From contig JBQDYD010000004.1 in the NCBI GenBank assembly GCA_051967755.1, positions 124,001-188,000 of the forward strand: a DNA stretch of 64,000 nucleotides, read 5' to 3'. Position numbers and translations under genes: made by a program. The stretch is from UBA1672 sp051967755. Lineage in GTDB: Bacteria; Pseudomonadota; Alphaproteobacteria; Micavibrionales; Micavibrionaceae. The notes below the pieces were generated by a model. It was not told where the DNA came from. It made no database searches and worked only from the letters and a program-made list of their open reading frames with translations. Shown piece after piece: positions 28,309-36,816 of this stretch. Position 1 is the first letter of the stretch; every line of letters begins with the position of its first letter.

Positions 28309-28950
28309 ATGCGTATATCTAAAAGCCATGTTCTGTTTTTTATTTTGGGGCTGTTCGTCGCAGGGCTTTGTTCTGTCGTTATGTATCCGACAAAACCGCA
28401 GCCTTCAGATCAAATGACAGTATCTATCGAAGATGATGAGTTCACCCTTGATATGAACCATATGCTGTTACAGGAAATTGTAAATGAACGTAATTCGAAC
28501 CCATGCAAGTTTGCATCAGTAGGGCTGAAAGGGGTTAAACGTATTTATGTTAATTTTTCACATAAGCTAAATGACAATAAATTTAATGATCTAATTCAAA
28601 GAGAAAAATTTGAAAATGCGTTTGAACAGAAGTTTAATGAGTATGACGTGATTTTTGCCAAGACCTCTGAAGATAAGCCTTATCTGAAGGATAGTGATAC
28701 ATACCTAACGGTTTATGTCGATTTACAAACATTCAACAAAGATTTTCAGATGACCAGAAATCCGTTGTTGGAAGATATTAGATTATTACAAGTTACCTTT
28801 AAATATAAGCGAAGTGATCATAAACACTATAAATTCACAAGGCCGAGACTGATATCCGTTGCAAATCATGATAAAATTTTCGAGGGTTTGAAAAACGCAG
28901 CGTCAGCTTTCTACGGGTATACACAACCGATAAATATCAATTGCATTTAA
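28309..28950 (+). CDS. Hypothetical exported or membrane-anchored protein
   Basis: 213 residues. Residues 8-25 (VLFFILGLFVAGLCSVVM) are a signal anchor or uncleaved signal peptide. The rest is soluble, with lysine, aspartate and asparagine rich strands and two cysteines (SNPCKF and the penultimate residue). No family recognised. AAGGGGG precedes the ATG. Confidence 0.55.
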   Translation: MRISKSHVLFFILGLFVAGLCSVVMYPTKPQPSDQMTVSIEDDEFTLDMNHMLLQEIVNERNSNPCKFASVGLKGVKRIYVNFSHKLNDNKFNDLIQREKFENAFEQKFNEYDVIFAKTSEDKPYLKDSDTYLTVYVDLQTFNKDFQMTRNPLLEDIRLLQVTFKYKRSDHKHYKFTRPRLISVANHDKIFEGLKNAASAFYGYTQPININCI

Positions 28951-29051
28951 GCGGTCTTGAATAAATTCCTATTTTTATGCTATGGTGGCGGATAAACACC
29001 ACAAATCCGTATTCCCAACCATATTTAATAATAATATAGGAGCCGCGCACC

Positions 29052-29321
29052 ATGCCGATCATCTCGCAGAACGGCAATTTGCATGTCAAATTGCATGACT
29101 TTAAGAATAATATCTCCCGCTATATTCGTTGGATGCGGGCGGGCAAAGTTCAAACCATTATCGTGAAACGCCACAATGACCCCGTTGGGGTGTTCATCCC
29201 CGTGATGGGGCGTGAAATTGTCGATACGCAGGCGGAGGGCTTCGTGCCTGATGAAAAGGCCGCGCACGCCGTTGATGTTGAAAACCTGATGAAGGAATTG
29301 CGGGAGGAGGGGCCGTATTAA
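29052..29321 (+). CDS. Phd/YefM-type antitoxin-like protein without partner toxin
   Basis: 89 residues. HDFKNNISRYIRWMRAGKVQTIIVKRHNDPVGVFIPV fits the Phd/YefM antitoxin fold: helix with an early N/S-R turn, then the I-V-x-R-x-x-x-P-V strand pair. The C-terminal region (ENLMKELREEG) would be the toxin-binding tail. AGGAG precedes the ATG. No toxin reading frame follows; the next 310 bases are non-coding on this strand. It could act as a free-standing transcription factor. Confidence 0.6.
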   Translation: MPIISQNGNLHVKLHDFKNNISRYIRWMRAGKVQTIIVKRHNDPVGVFIPVMGREIVDTQAEGFVPDEKAAHAVDVENLMKELREEGPY

Positions 29322-29381
29322 TTCCCCCGTATAATCTCTCTTATAATTTCTCGTACAATTCCCTCATATAATTCCCCTATA
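29319..29381 (+). repeat. Degenerate 12-13 base tandem repeat, five units
   Basis: Beginning in the stop codon of the antitoxin-like gene, five units run head to tail: TAATTCCCCCGTA, TAATCTCTCTTA, TAATTTCTCGTA, CAATTCCCTCATA, TAATTCCCCTATA. A sixth fragment (TCACTTCC) follows. Function unknown. Confidence 0.7.
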
Positions 29382-29414
29382 TCACTTCCTCCGCATTCAT
29401 AGGCGCACATGAAA

Positions 29415-29448
29415 AAAAGCGAGGCCTAAAAACAAAAGGGCCGCTTTT
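29415..29448 (+). terminator. Terminator after antitoxin-like gene
   Basis: AAAAGC-GA-GGCC pairs with GGCC-GCTTTT, leaving a two-base bulge and a twelve-base loop; a T-rich tail follows. Confidence 0.55.
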
Positions 29449-29582
29449 GGGTTTTCTTTTTGTTTTTAACGGGGGGGGGGGGCGAATTTTGGGCTGGTTT
29501 TGGGGAAATTGGGCTATATTTTGCGGTTTTGCGCGTTTAGGCCCGATTTTATGGCCCGTATTTTGAGGGCGTTTATGCGAAT

Positions 29583-29603
29583 AAGCCCCGAATGTCGGGG
29601 CTT
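29583..29603 (-). terminator. Hairpin downstream of FecR-like gene
   Basis: A perfect nine-base-pair stem with a three-base loop, 29 bases after the stop of the leftward FecR-like gene. There is no T run, so termination would be factor-assisted or weak. Confidence 0.4.
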
Positions 29604-29631
29604 AATTGCGCGCGGGAGCGTATGGGCGCGG

Positions 29632-30282
29632 TTACTGAGCAGGGACGGCGACTTCGGATTTGATCCAGTCAATATTCTTTTGTCCCCATGGTTTTGACGG
29701 TGTGGGCGCCTTTGTTTTACTGCCCATGCGTGTACCGTCATTGGGCTTAAGAAAGACTTCGCCGCCATCATTAAACACACGGATTTCGCCGTCTTGCAGG
29801 TAAATCCAACACTCTCCGTCTTTCATAGAGCGTAAGATTTTCGTACCTCGCACGCCGATGCTTCCAAAGTCCAGGTCGATCTGCGTATTCTCAGTCTCAC
29901 CCTTGTCTATCAAGCCGCCGACGAATTCAAAACTGGAGCGGAGCACCGTGAATTTTGCCTTATTATGGTTCAGATTTGCAGGGTCAAAAATATACTCATC
30001 AATCGTCAGTTCACCATCTTCGCCGTTCATCGTGATGTGGGTTTCATCAATGAAGTCAACCCGAACGAAGCTGTCCTCCGTTTGTGTTGTTATGACATCA
30101 CCTAAATATACCAAGTCACCCTTTTGAAGGGGGGCGGTATCGGGCTTGCCGTGGTGCATAACTGTTACATCATTTAATACCAGTGATATTTGTCCAATCG
30201 CATTTGACGGTTTTGCATTTGCGATAGAGCTCATGGAAATGACAGAGAAAAGAAGGCTTAGTATAAAATATTTGATGTTCAT
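29632..30282 (-). CDS. FecR-domain periplasmic protein
   Basis: 216 residues. A signal peptide ends near residue 23 (SMSSIANA). The FecR-type domain follows: LQKGDLVYLGDVITTQTEDSFVRVDFIDETHITM, TVLRSSFEFVGG, and FGSIGVRGTKI, the typical G-x-R-G-T strand. Free-standing FecR domains of this kind are periplasmic and not tied to an ECF sigma factor here, because none is encoded nearby. Its ligand or partner is unknown. Standing alone, it is divergent from the next small membrane protein. Confidence 0.75.
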   Translation of the reverse strand: MNIKYFILSLLFSVISMSSIANAKPSNAIGQISLVLNDVTVMHHGKPDTAPLQKGDLVYLGDVITTQTEDSFVRVDFIDETHITMNGEDGELTIDEYIFDPANLNHNKAKFTVLRSSFEFVGGLIDKGETENTQIDLDFGSIGVRGTKILRSMKDGECWIYLQDGEIRVFNDGGEVFLKPNDGTRMGSKTKAPTPSKPWGQKNIDWIKSEVAVPAQ

Positions 30283-30425
30283 TATAACTCCCTGTTTGTC
30301 GGAACATGTATTTATATTCGAAATTAAATTTCAAAAGGTTGCAAGTCACTTATGGATTTTTTGGATGTTTAGGCATAAGATTTAGTATATATATTATTGT
30401 TAATTAAATAATGGCAGGGGGATTT

Positions 30426-30797
30426 ATGTCAGAGGCGTTTTTGAAAGCACTAAAATGGTATATTTTATGTTTGTCTGTCATTGTTGGGGCGGCTGCTTTT
30501 ATTATCTCTAATAATACAGGGTCCATTAAACCGGTTATGATTGGTATTTTAGGGTTTGGTGTTGCCTATATCATGTCATATTTCTGGACCGAGTTTAGGG
30601 AAAAGGTCTTATTTCTAAGCATTGTCACATTTATCGTTTTGTCTTTTATCTCCCCCTATGTGCCTGATGCGATCTATATATTATTTGGTCACAGGATGGG
30701 GCCGTTATATGGCTTTACTGAATATTACATATGGGCCGGAATTGTCGGGGCACTTGGTATTCCGACGATGACTGCCGTGTTTTATTTCTATGATTAA
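30426..30797 (+). CDS. Small integral membrane protein, unknown
   Basis: 123 residues with four predicted helices. The ATG at 30426 is chosen because AGGGGG lies five bases upstream; an ATG five codons earlier would place that site inside the gene. No motif recognised. Confidence 0.6.
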   Translation: MSEAFLKALKWYILCLSVIVGAAAFIISNNTGSIKPVMIGILGFGVAYIMSYFWTEFREKVLFLSIVTFIVLSFISPYVPDAIYILFGHRMGPLYGFTEYYIWAGIVGALGIPTMTAVFYFYD

Positions 30798-30920
30798 CTG
30801 ACCTGAACGCGGGTTTGGTTCTTCTGGTATGCCTATCTAATTGTTACGGTTAATCTTTTTGTTTTTCAGTGCGTTGCAGCACATGTTTTTTAGTTAAATC
30901 TCGCTCTGAGTGCCGCGTTT

Positions 30921-31589
30921 GTGGTATTATGGGGTATGGAAAATGATTTGGTGAAAACTGCATGTTTCACCCCGTTTGATCTGGTAAGAGGTCAGGAGAA
31001 ATTATATAGACTATTATTGATAGCGACATTTAGTAGTTTGATCCTACCGGGGTGTGTAACATCCGATACATCGGCTCCACTGGCGCCTCAGCCGCCGGAG
31101 ATAAATATTACAAGCATAGAAGATCCAAGGGTAACGCCGCACTATTTTACAGATGCGGCCGCGTTGGATCCTGTGGTTACGGCAACAACTGTGCCTGACG
31201 AAGATACAGGGCTTCAGAAACGTGCTGATGCCATATCGAGCGAGGCTGAGCGCGTTGTCAGAGCCTCTGTCGCGAAAGATAAATGCCGCGTGCAAGACAG
31301 GTTCGATCGCAAAGCCGTCCTTGCCTATGAATGGGGGTATGAACGCATAGGCCTGGATGTTGACGGTGTGAGTTTTGATGGCGGTGATGATTCCGGAGTG
31401 CGCCTTCAATATACAATGAATTTACAACGCAAAAAGAACGGTAAACAGAAATGTCGATATAGTTCCAAATGGCAAGGGCTTGTCGGTTCAGGGTATAATG
31501 AGATGTTTGTGAGGCAAGATGATACGGTTTGGGAAGATTTGAGAGACATACGCAAAGATGTTTCAGATTATGTGAATGATCGTTTTTAG
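30921..31589 (+). CDS. Putative lipoprotein, unknown
   Basis: Up to 222 residues. A signal segment KLYRLLLIATFSSLILPGC ends in a fair lipobox (L-P-G-C), but it lies about 27 residues into the frame, so the true start is uncertain. Candidates are the first codon, the ATG at 30936 (MENDLVK), or an unusual codon near AGGAG at 30994. The mature protein starts with a proline-rich linker and ends with a basic/aromatic domain (RKKNGKQKCRYSSKWQGLVG). No family recognised. Confidence 0.55.
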   Translation: MVLWGMENDLVKTACFTPFDLVRGQEKLYRLLLIATFSSLILPGCVTSDTSAPLAPQPPEINITSIEDPRVTPHYFTDAAALDPVVTATTVPDEDTGLQKRADAISSEAERVVRASVAKDKCRVQDRFDRKAVLAYEWGYERIGLDVDGVSFDGGDDSGVRLQYTMNLQRKKNGKQKCRYSSKWQGLVGSGYNEMFVRQDDTVWEDLRDIRKDVSDYVNDRF

Positions 31590-31770
31590 AAAAGTCCTTT
31601 AATATTAGATATTTGTCTTACAGGTGAGCGTTTCTCTGCCTAAAAGTCGCCTTTTTACAAGACGCTAGCTTGCTTTTTTCACATTGATATCGTAGGGTAA
31701 TCCTATTCGCTACATAGTTCGTGGCATCTTTCTGCGTATAAAAATCAACCGTTTTTAAAAGGAATATGTC

Positions 31771-32475
31771 ATGTCAAAGTCCTTATTGCGTCTTGCTTTA
31801 CTGAGTGCACCTCTGGTCTTGACTGCGTGTGGAGAAGGTTGGGAAGCACAGAAAACGTCGACTCACTTTCCTTATGGCAATCAAAGAACCGCAGGGTCAG
31901 GTGTTGTTTATGTTTTGGCAAAGATGATGCCGGAAAAGGATCTTGTCTTAGAACCTGTCATGGAAAAGGTTGAAGAAGAGCCGGAAGCCGTTGAACCTGT
32001 TTTAGAGGCTGAAGAGATTTTCAATGATGCGCAGAAGAAAGGTTCTGCCCCTGCTAAAATGGAAAAGCCTGCTGCCGAAAAGGTAGAAGAAAAGCATTCT
32101 GCATTACAACATAGTAGTGAGATTGAGCCCAGTGCAGGTATAGAGGTCGTATCAGAAGATCATGCCGCATTCGAAGCCGGTGATGCGCTTTCTGATGGTT
32201 CAGCCAAGGTGGAAATCACAGCCGAGGATTATATCGCACAGGCCCCCAAACGTATTGTCGCCAAGAAGGTGGAAGTCATCAAAGCGCAGCCCGTATCCGC
32301 AAAATCTTCTGAGCATTCTGCCGTATATGGTTTTGAAGAAGAAGAGGTGATCGAGGTTTTCGAAAACGAAGTGATCCAACCGGAAAAGCAGATTATCGTG
32401 CCTAAGAAAGATCCCGCACACTACACATCAGTAGGGGAAGAAGCATTAAATCAAATATATAATAGCGATTTTTAA
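31771..32475 (+). CDS. Putative lipoprotein with long acidic low-complexity region
   Basis: 234 residues. Signal peptide with a good lipobox, LTAC, at residues 17-20. Most of the mature part is rich in E, A, K, V and P (for example EKVEEEPEAVEPVLEAEE), which suggests an extended, disordered spacer across the periplasm. The C-terminal HYTSVGEEALNQIYNSDF is less biased and could be a docking motif. Strong AAAAGGA precedes the ATG. Function unknown. Confidence 0.65.
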   Translation: MSKSLLRLALLSAPLVLTACGEGWEAQKTSTHFPYGNQRTAGSGVVYVLAKMMPEKDLVLEPVMEKVEEEPEAVEPVLEAEEIFNDAQKKGSAPAKMEKPAAEKVEEKHSALQHSSEIEPSAGIEVVSEDHAAFEAGDALSDGSAKVEITAEDYIAQAPKRIVAKKVEVIKAQPVSAKSSEHSAVYGFEEEEVIEVFENEVIQPEKQIIVPKKDPAHYTSVGEEALNQIYNSDF

Positions 32476-32509
32476 AGCTCCCTATTATCAGCCTAATGCA
32501 TTGAAAAAG

Positions 32510-32540
32510 AAGCCACTTTATATCTTAAGGTGGCTTTTAT
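32510..32540 (+). terminator. Terminator after acidic lipoprotein gene
   Basis: AAGCCACTTTA and TAAGGTGGCTT pair over eleven positions with one G-T wobble and a five-base loop, followed by TT. Confidence 0.75.
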
Positions 32541-32773
32541 TTTTCTATGATCTCTCACATACGTCTAAAAATTGATATAATTTTGAAACGATAAACATAG
32601 ACATAAAACCATATAGCGATTTACCATAACTATATAAGCGTTGTTTAATTCTTACTCGCCAAGAAGCGAATTTTAAAAGCCATATATATTAGAAACGCGC
32701 TGAAACAATCAACACAAACACATGTGACTAGTGGTTATGTAAGTCGTCACACTTTAATGAAAGGTTATGGGAT

Positions 32774-33379
32774 ATGTCTATCGAAGTGGAAACAATTGTT
32801 GCTATATCTGTCATGATGGCCGTTTTTTCGGCTGTTGCGGCAGTTGGTACAAGTATAGTTCTTGGGGCGGGGTTTGAACGTCTACGTAATGGTTTTGAAG
32901 TAATTCGCAAACAGACTGGCTTCTTTAGTGATGCCATACACAAGCTTGAGGAAAAAATGGAGGTTGTTGACGAACAGACAACAAGTTTCTCTAAGTCTAT
33001 AGCTGTGATGGAAACGAAGGTCAGCAACGTCGGAGAACAAGCAAATGCGTTTACAGACTCCATGCAAAAGCTTGAGAAGAAAGTCGAAGTTGTAGATAAA
33101 CAGGCCGGTTTCTTCGGTGATGCAATTTACAGATTAGAAAAGAAAGTTGATCAAGTGAATGAGCATGAGGAAATGGTTGCTGAGCGTCTTGAACAGAACG
33201 CGGATGCCGAAGTGATTAGTGTCGGTAAGACAGAGGCGCTGGTTTCTCACGCTGAACAGCTGTTAACCCAGATGGGAGAGCTTGCGAATAAAATGGATCA
33301 GAAATCCGTGAATATGGACAGCTTTGCACATTATACCCATATGCCGGCAACAGATGCAGGGCATGCCGGATATAACTAA
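32774..33379 (+). CDS. Membrane-anchored coiled-coil protein with four 21-residue repeats
   Basis: 201 residues. Residues 8-32 form one membrane helix. Residues 47-130 are four exact-length 21-residue repeats (three heptads each). Units 1, 3 and 4 share Q-[TA]-x-x-F-x-D-[AS]-[IM]-x-[KR]-L-E-[EK]-K-[MV]-x-x-V, and unit 2 is the most diverged. This predicts a parallel rod of at least 12 nm. The C-terminal 70 residues contain another amphipathic helix and a histidine/methionine-rich end. A Shine-Dalgarno sequence is AAAGGTTATGG-like and weak. Function unknown; a structural or scaffold role is inferred. Confidence 0.65.
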   Translation: MSIEVETIVAISVMMAVFSAVAAVGTSIVLGAGFERLRNGFEVIRKQTGFFSDAIHKLEEKMEVVDEQTTSFSKSIAVMETKVSNVGEQANAFTDSMQKLEKKVEVVDKQAGFFGDAIYRLEKKVDQVNEHEEMVAERLEQNADAEVISVGKTEALVSHAEQLLTQMGELANKMDQKSVNMDSFAHYTHMPATDAGHAGYN

Positions 33380-33403
33380 GGCTCCTTAAAAAACTAGAAG
33401 CGC

Positions 33404-33435
33404 GCAGGAGGCTTAATAAGTCTCCTGCTTTTTTT
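33404..33435 (+). terminator. Strong terminator after coiled-coil gene
   Basis: GCAGGAG and CTCCTGC form a seven-base-pair outer stem, extended inward by CTT/AAG, followed by seven T. Confidence 0.85.
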
Positions 33436-33558
33436 ATTGCCTGCTTTTAAATACTTGTCTGCTTGATATTAAAGGTGGAAACATAAAACAAAGCCGTTTA
33501 AAGTATAATTGTTTGAAAAACTTCACTTTTGTATTCAAGATTTTAAACGGAGGGACAT

Positions 33559-34368
33559 TTGTCCGTATATTTCGCTCTCTGGCTCCTGGTTTCAGGGTTT
33601 TTAGTGTCATTTTGGGTTTGGACTATTTATGTCTTGTTAAGGCAGAAGAGGGCATGGAAGTTTTATGCCGATAAAAGGAAGATGCGCTTTCATTCTCCCG
33701 GGCTTTTTCAAACACCGTCAATGAGTGGCTCGATTGATGGGTATAGTGTTTCTGTTTTCGCCAGTGAACATAGTGAGCTTGATACGCGCTCCAACCGTAA
33801 GCTGACCGCGATCGAAGTTTTGCTTCAGTCGTCTATTCCATTTGCTATCGGTGGCGCAAGCGGCGGTATGACGCAGGTATTGAAGGCGATGGAGCTTCGT
33901 CAGGAATTCAGACCTGCCGTCAAGGGGTGGGAGGATAGCTACGCGCTTTTGACGAGTGATATAAAAATGGCGCAGCAATATTTAACCGAAGACCGTATGA
34001 ACAAACTTGTGAATTTGATGAAGATTGATAAGTCTTGGATTATCTTCCTGTTTTACGCAGAGCATGGTGTACTTCGTTTGGATACGCCATTGCCGGTCGA
34101 TGACCCAAAGGCATTGGATATTCTGATTAAGCAGCTCATTAATGCTGCGAAAGCCTTTGAGCTTGACCGCGGTGAGGAAAAAGACATTCTTCGCAAACGT
34201 GACCTTAGTGAAAAGACAGGCGGCGTTCTTGATATCGATGAAGACCTGCTGGACGATGATATCGGCTTTGAACTTGAGGACGATGAAGATGATTTCGCGC
34301 TGGAAGACGATGTTGCAGACATCGAAGGCGCAGCCGATAATGACCAATCCGATTCTAAGAAAACCTAA
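33559..34368 (+). CDS. Hypothetical membrane-anchored protein with acidic tail
   Basis: 269 residues starting with TTG; GGAGGG lies seven bases upstream, which supports this rare start. One membrane helix at residues 3-27 is followed by a basic linker (LLRQKRAWKFYADKRK) and a soluble domain to about 215. Residues 217-262 are very acidic (LDDDIGFELEDDEDDFALEDD). No family recognised. The stop overlaps the end of the convergent fusion gene by four bases. Confidence 0.6.
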   Translation: MSVYFALWLLVSGFLVSFWVWTIYVLLRQKRAWKFYADKRKMRFHSPGLFQTPSMSGSIDGYSVSVFASEHSELDTRSNRKLTAIEVLLQSSIPFAIGGASGGMTQVLKAMELRQEFRPAVKGWEDSYALLTSDIKMAQQYLTEDRMNKLVNLMKIDKSWIIFLFYAEHGVLRLDTPLPVDDPKALDILIKQLINAAKAFELDRGEEKDILRKRDLSEKTGGVLDIDEDLLDDDIGFELEDDEDDFALEDDVADIEGAADNDQSDSKKT

Positions 34369-36791
34369 TCGTTAAATCCTGAAATGATGAAACTGTAAGG
34401 GGGGAGTGTGTGACCTAAATAGCACAGTTCTTGCCCTGATAGATTGAATATACAATCCGTTTCGTTTTCCATATCTTTACGGATAATATGCGTTATCTTT
34501 GAATGAGATGTATGAATGAATTCAAAGTTTAGGTTAAAGAATTCTTTTCTGGTTTTTCTCCAATGATAGAATTTTTGCACCATATGCAGCGTCGAATCCT
34601 GATCGATGGATTGTGTGACAACACTCATCCCTTTATGTGTTTCGGGAATCGGTAACCAAGGCTCTGATTCGGAAAATCCGTGATAGGGTTGCTCTTCGTT
34701 CCAAATCATAGGCGTACGGCATCCGTCACGGCCTTGCCATTCGGGCCATGTTTCTTTTGCCCAAGGATCTTGGATACAATCAAACGGAATTTCGGCCTCC
34801 GGAAGCCCAAGCTCTTCGCCTTGGTAAAGGAATAAGGTGCCGGGCAAGCATCCCAGAAGAATATTCAGGAGGCTGGATAGCGCAGGGTTATGGTCATATA
34901 GCTTGTACCAACGGCTGGAAACTCTTACAACGTCATGGTTTGTAAACGCCCAGCTTGGCCAGCCGACATCCTGAGATGTCGCAGGGGTAGCCGATTCGTC
35001 CGAATCATCACCGCGCGTACTTAAGCATTTAAAATATGTTTCAATCGGGATACGAACCAAATCTTCTGTAAGGTCTTTTTCCGTTCCGGACATCATATGC
35101 GTGTTGTACGTCGTGTGCAGATGTTTGGAGCCTTTTGTATACTCACGGGCGCAATCATAGGGGTTGTCATCACCAATTTCGCCGATTAATACACGGTTTT
35201 CATAGCGATCTGCCAATTCGCGCATGCGTGCAATAAAGTCGAGATTCTCGGGGCGGGATTTATCATAGATATGTTGTTGGCGTGAATATTCAACTTCTTT
35301 TTCAAGTTGTGTTGCAAACTCAATCCCGTATGTACGTCCCGGATTGTCGCGCAATTCTGCGTCATGGAAGTAGAAATTTACGGTATCTAATCTGAAACCG
35401 TCTACGCCCATTTCCAGCCAGTATTTACATATGTCCAATACTTCTTCTTGAACTTCCGGATTGTGATAATTCAGATCTGGTTGTTCTTTAAGGAAGTTGT
35501 GTAAGTAATATTGCTGCTTTTCTTCGTCCCATTCCCATGCGGATCCGCCAAATACGGATGCCCAGTTATTGGGCGGGAAGGGGTTGCCTTCGGCATCAAT
35601 TCTTGCGTCTGCCCACACATACCAGTCTTTTTTTGACGGATCGCTAAACCAGGGGTGTTGGTCAGATGTGTGCGATACCGCCAGATCAATGACAATCTTC
35701 AGATCACGGGCGTGCGCTTGTTTTAGGAGCTCTTTAAAGTCATCTAATGTGCCGAATACCGGATCAATTGTGCGGTAATCCGAAATATCATAGCCAAAGT
35801 CTTTCATAGGTGAGGGGAAGAACGGAGAGATCCAGATCCCTTCCATACCCAGATCTTTGATGTGATCCAAATGGCCTGTAATTCCGGGGATATCACCGAT
35901 GCCGTCATTGTTCGTGTCGCAAAAGCTACGCGGGTATATTTGGTATATTGCCGCACCGCGCCACCATTCATCCTGATCGCCGAAAATGTCGGTTATGAAT
36001 TTTGTGAGGTTAATTTCGCCCTTCATATAAAGGGTCGCATTGCCTGTAATGTAAACGCGATCACCTTTGTGTTCGCATATTAAACTTCCGCCTCTGGCAG
36101 AGATTTGGTGCGCGTGTAGCGTATTGCTTGCGGTCTGTTTCGCCCAAAACGGTGTAAGGATGCAATGCGCAGAGCCTGTAACAGGGTCTTCATCTATGCC
36201 GTATTTCGGGCAGAAAAAGCGCGATACAAAATCAATTCCATCCTTATCGGCAGGCGCTGTGACAATAAAGAAGTCGAGATCTTCGATTGCTTTTAACGCT
36301 TTAAAGTCAGGGGTAAGTTTGCGGACTGCATCGGCGCTATCAAATTGTGCCAGGGCATATTTCCCGTTATATAAGGCCTGTGGCTGCGCACCCAATGCCG
36401 TGGTCAGGTCATCACGAAGGTCTGTTTTCTGCACGTCCCATGCGGGGAAATCCATTTTCAAACCGTTTTCAGTGTATTCAATAATGAGGGGGCCGGACTT
36501 CGAATCGAATCGGATAGTTTCCTGACCATAAGCAGTATGCTCAAAAATAACATATGCCGCGGCAAGCGTCGCATGTCCGCATAGGTCTACTTCGGCCTCG
36601 GGGGTAAACCATCTGATCTTGAACCGATCATCAGATTGTACAAAAAAAGCAGTTTCGGAGAGGTTGTTCTCCATTGCGATCTTTTGCATAAGATCGTCAG
36701 GAAGCCATTCATCCAAGGGGCAAACGGCGGCAGGGTTGCCGCCGAATGCTTTGTCTGTAAACGCATCAACCTGATACAGGTCAATATGCAT
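34365..36791 (-). CDS. PhzF-family isomerase fused to GH13 alpha-glucosidase
   Basis: 808 residues in one frame. Residues 1-265 are a complete PhzF-like epimerase/isomerase: VDAFTDKAFGGNPAAVC, catalytic glutamate in NLSETAFF, DLCGHATLAAAYV and DEDPVTGSAHC. From residue 276 a complete GH13 glycosidase begins with its usual N-terminus (WWRGAAIYQIYPRSF): region I DLAVSHTSDQHPWF, region II GFRLDTVNF with the nucleophile, region III LIGEIGDD with the acid/base, region IV FTNHD. It most resembles alpha-glucosidase or oligo-1,6-glucosidase. The ATG at 36791 has AAAGACGAG upstream; a longer frame would overlap the cyclophilin stop. No stop or frameshift is seen at the join (about residues 265-276). 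Either a real bifunctional protein or two genes fused by loss of a stop. Confidence 0.9.
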   Translation of the reverse strand: MHIDLYQVDAFTDKAFGGNPAAVCPLDEWLPDDLMQKIAMENNLSETAFFVQSDDRFKIRWFTPEAEVDLCGHATLAAAYVIFEHTAYGQETIRFDSKSGPLIIEYTENGLKMDFPAWDVQKTDLRDDLTTALGAQPQALYNGKYALAQFDSADAVRKLTPDFKALKAIEDLDFFIVTAPADKDGIDFVSRFFCPKYGIDEDPVTGSAHCILTPFWAKQTASNTLHAHQISARGGSLICEHKGDRVYITGNATLYMKGEINLTKFITDIFGDQDEWWRGAAIYQIYPRSFCDTNNDGIGDIPGITGHLDHIKDLGMEGIWISPFFPSPMKDFGYDISDYRTIDPVFGTLDDFKELLKQAHARDLKIVIDLAVSHTSDQHPWFSDPSKKDWYVWADARIDAEGNPFPPNNWASVFGGSAWEWDEEKQQYYLHNFLKEQPDLNYHNPEVQEEVLDICKYWLEMGVDGFRLDTVNFYFHDAELRDNPGRTYGIEFATQLEKEVEYSRQQHIYDKSRPENLDFIARMRELADRYENRVLIGEIGDDNPYDCAREYTKGSKHLHTTYNTHMMSGTEKDLTEDLVRIPIETYFKCLSTRGDDSDESATPATSQDVGWPSWAFTNHDVVRVSSRWYKLYDHNPALSSLLNILLGCLPGTLFLYQGEELGLPEAEIPFDCIQDPWAKETWPEWQGRDGCRTPMIWNEEQPYHGFSESEPWLPIPETHKGMSVVTQSIDQDSTLHMVQKFYHWRKTRKEFFNLNFEFIHTSHSKITHIIRKDMENETDCIFNLSGQELCYLGHTLPPYSFIISGFND

Positions 36792-36816
36792 AATATACTC
36801 GTCTTTCGTTAAATGA

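Larger units (their letters stand above)
29322..29631. other. 310-base non-coding region with repeats and G tract
   Basis: No gene is seen. The region holds the tandem repeat, the terminator, a run of 12 G at 29471-29482 followed by further G runs, and a perfect nine-base-pair hairpin at 29583-29603 (AAGCCCCGA/TCGGGGCTT). Confidence 0.6.
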
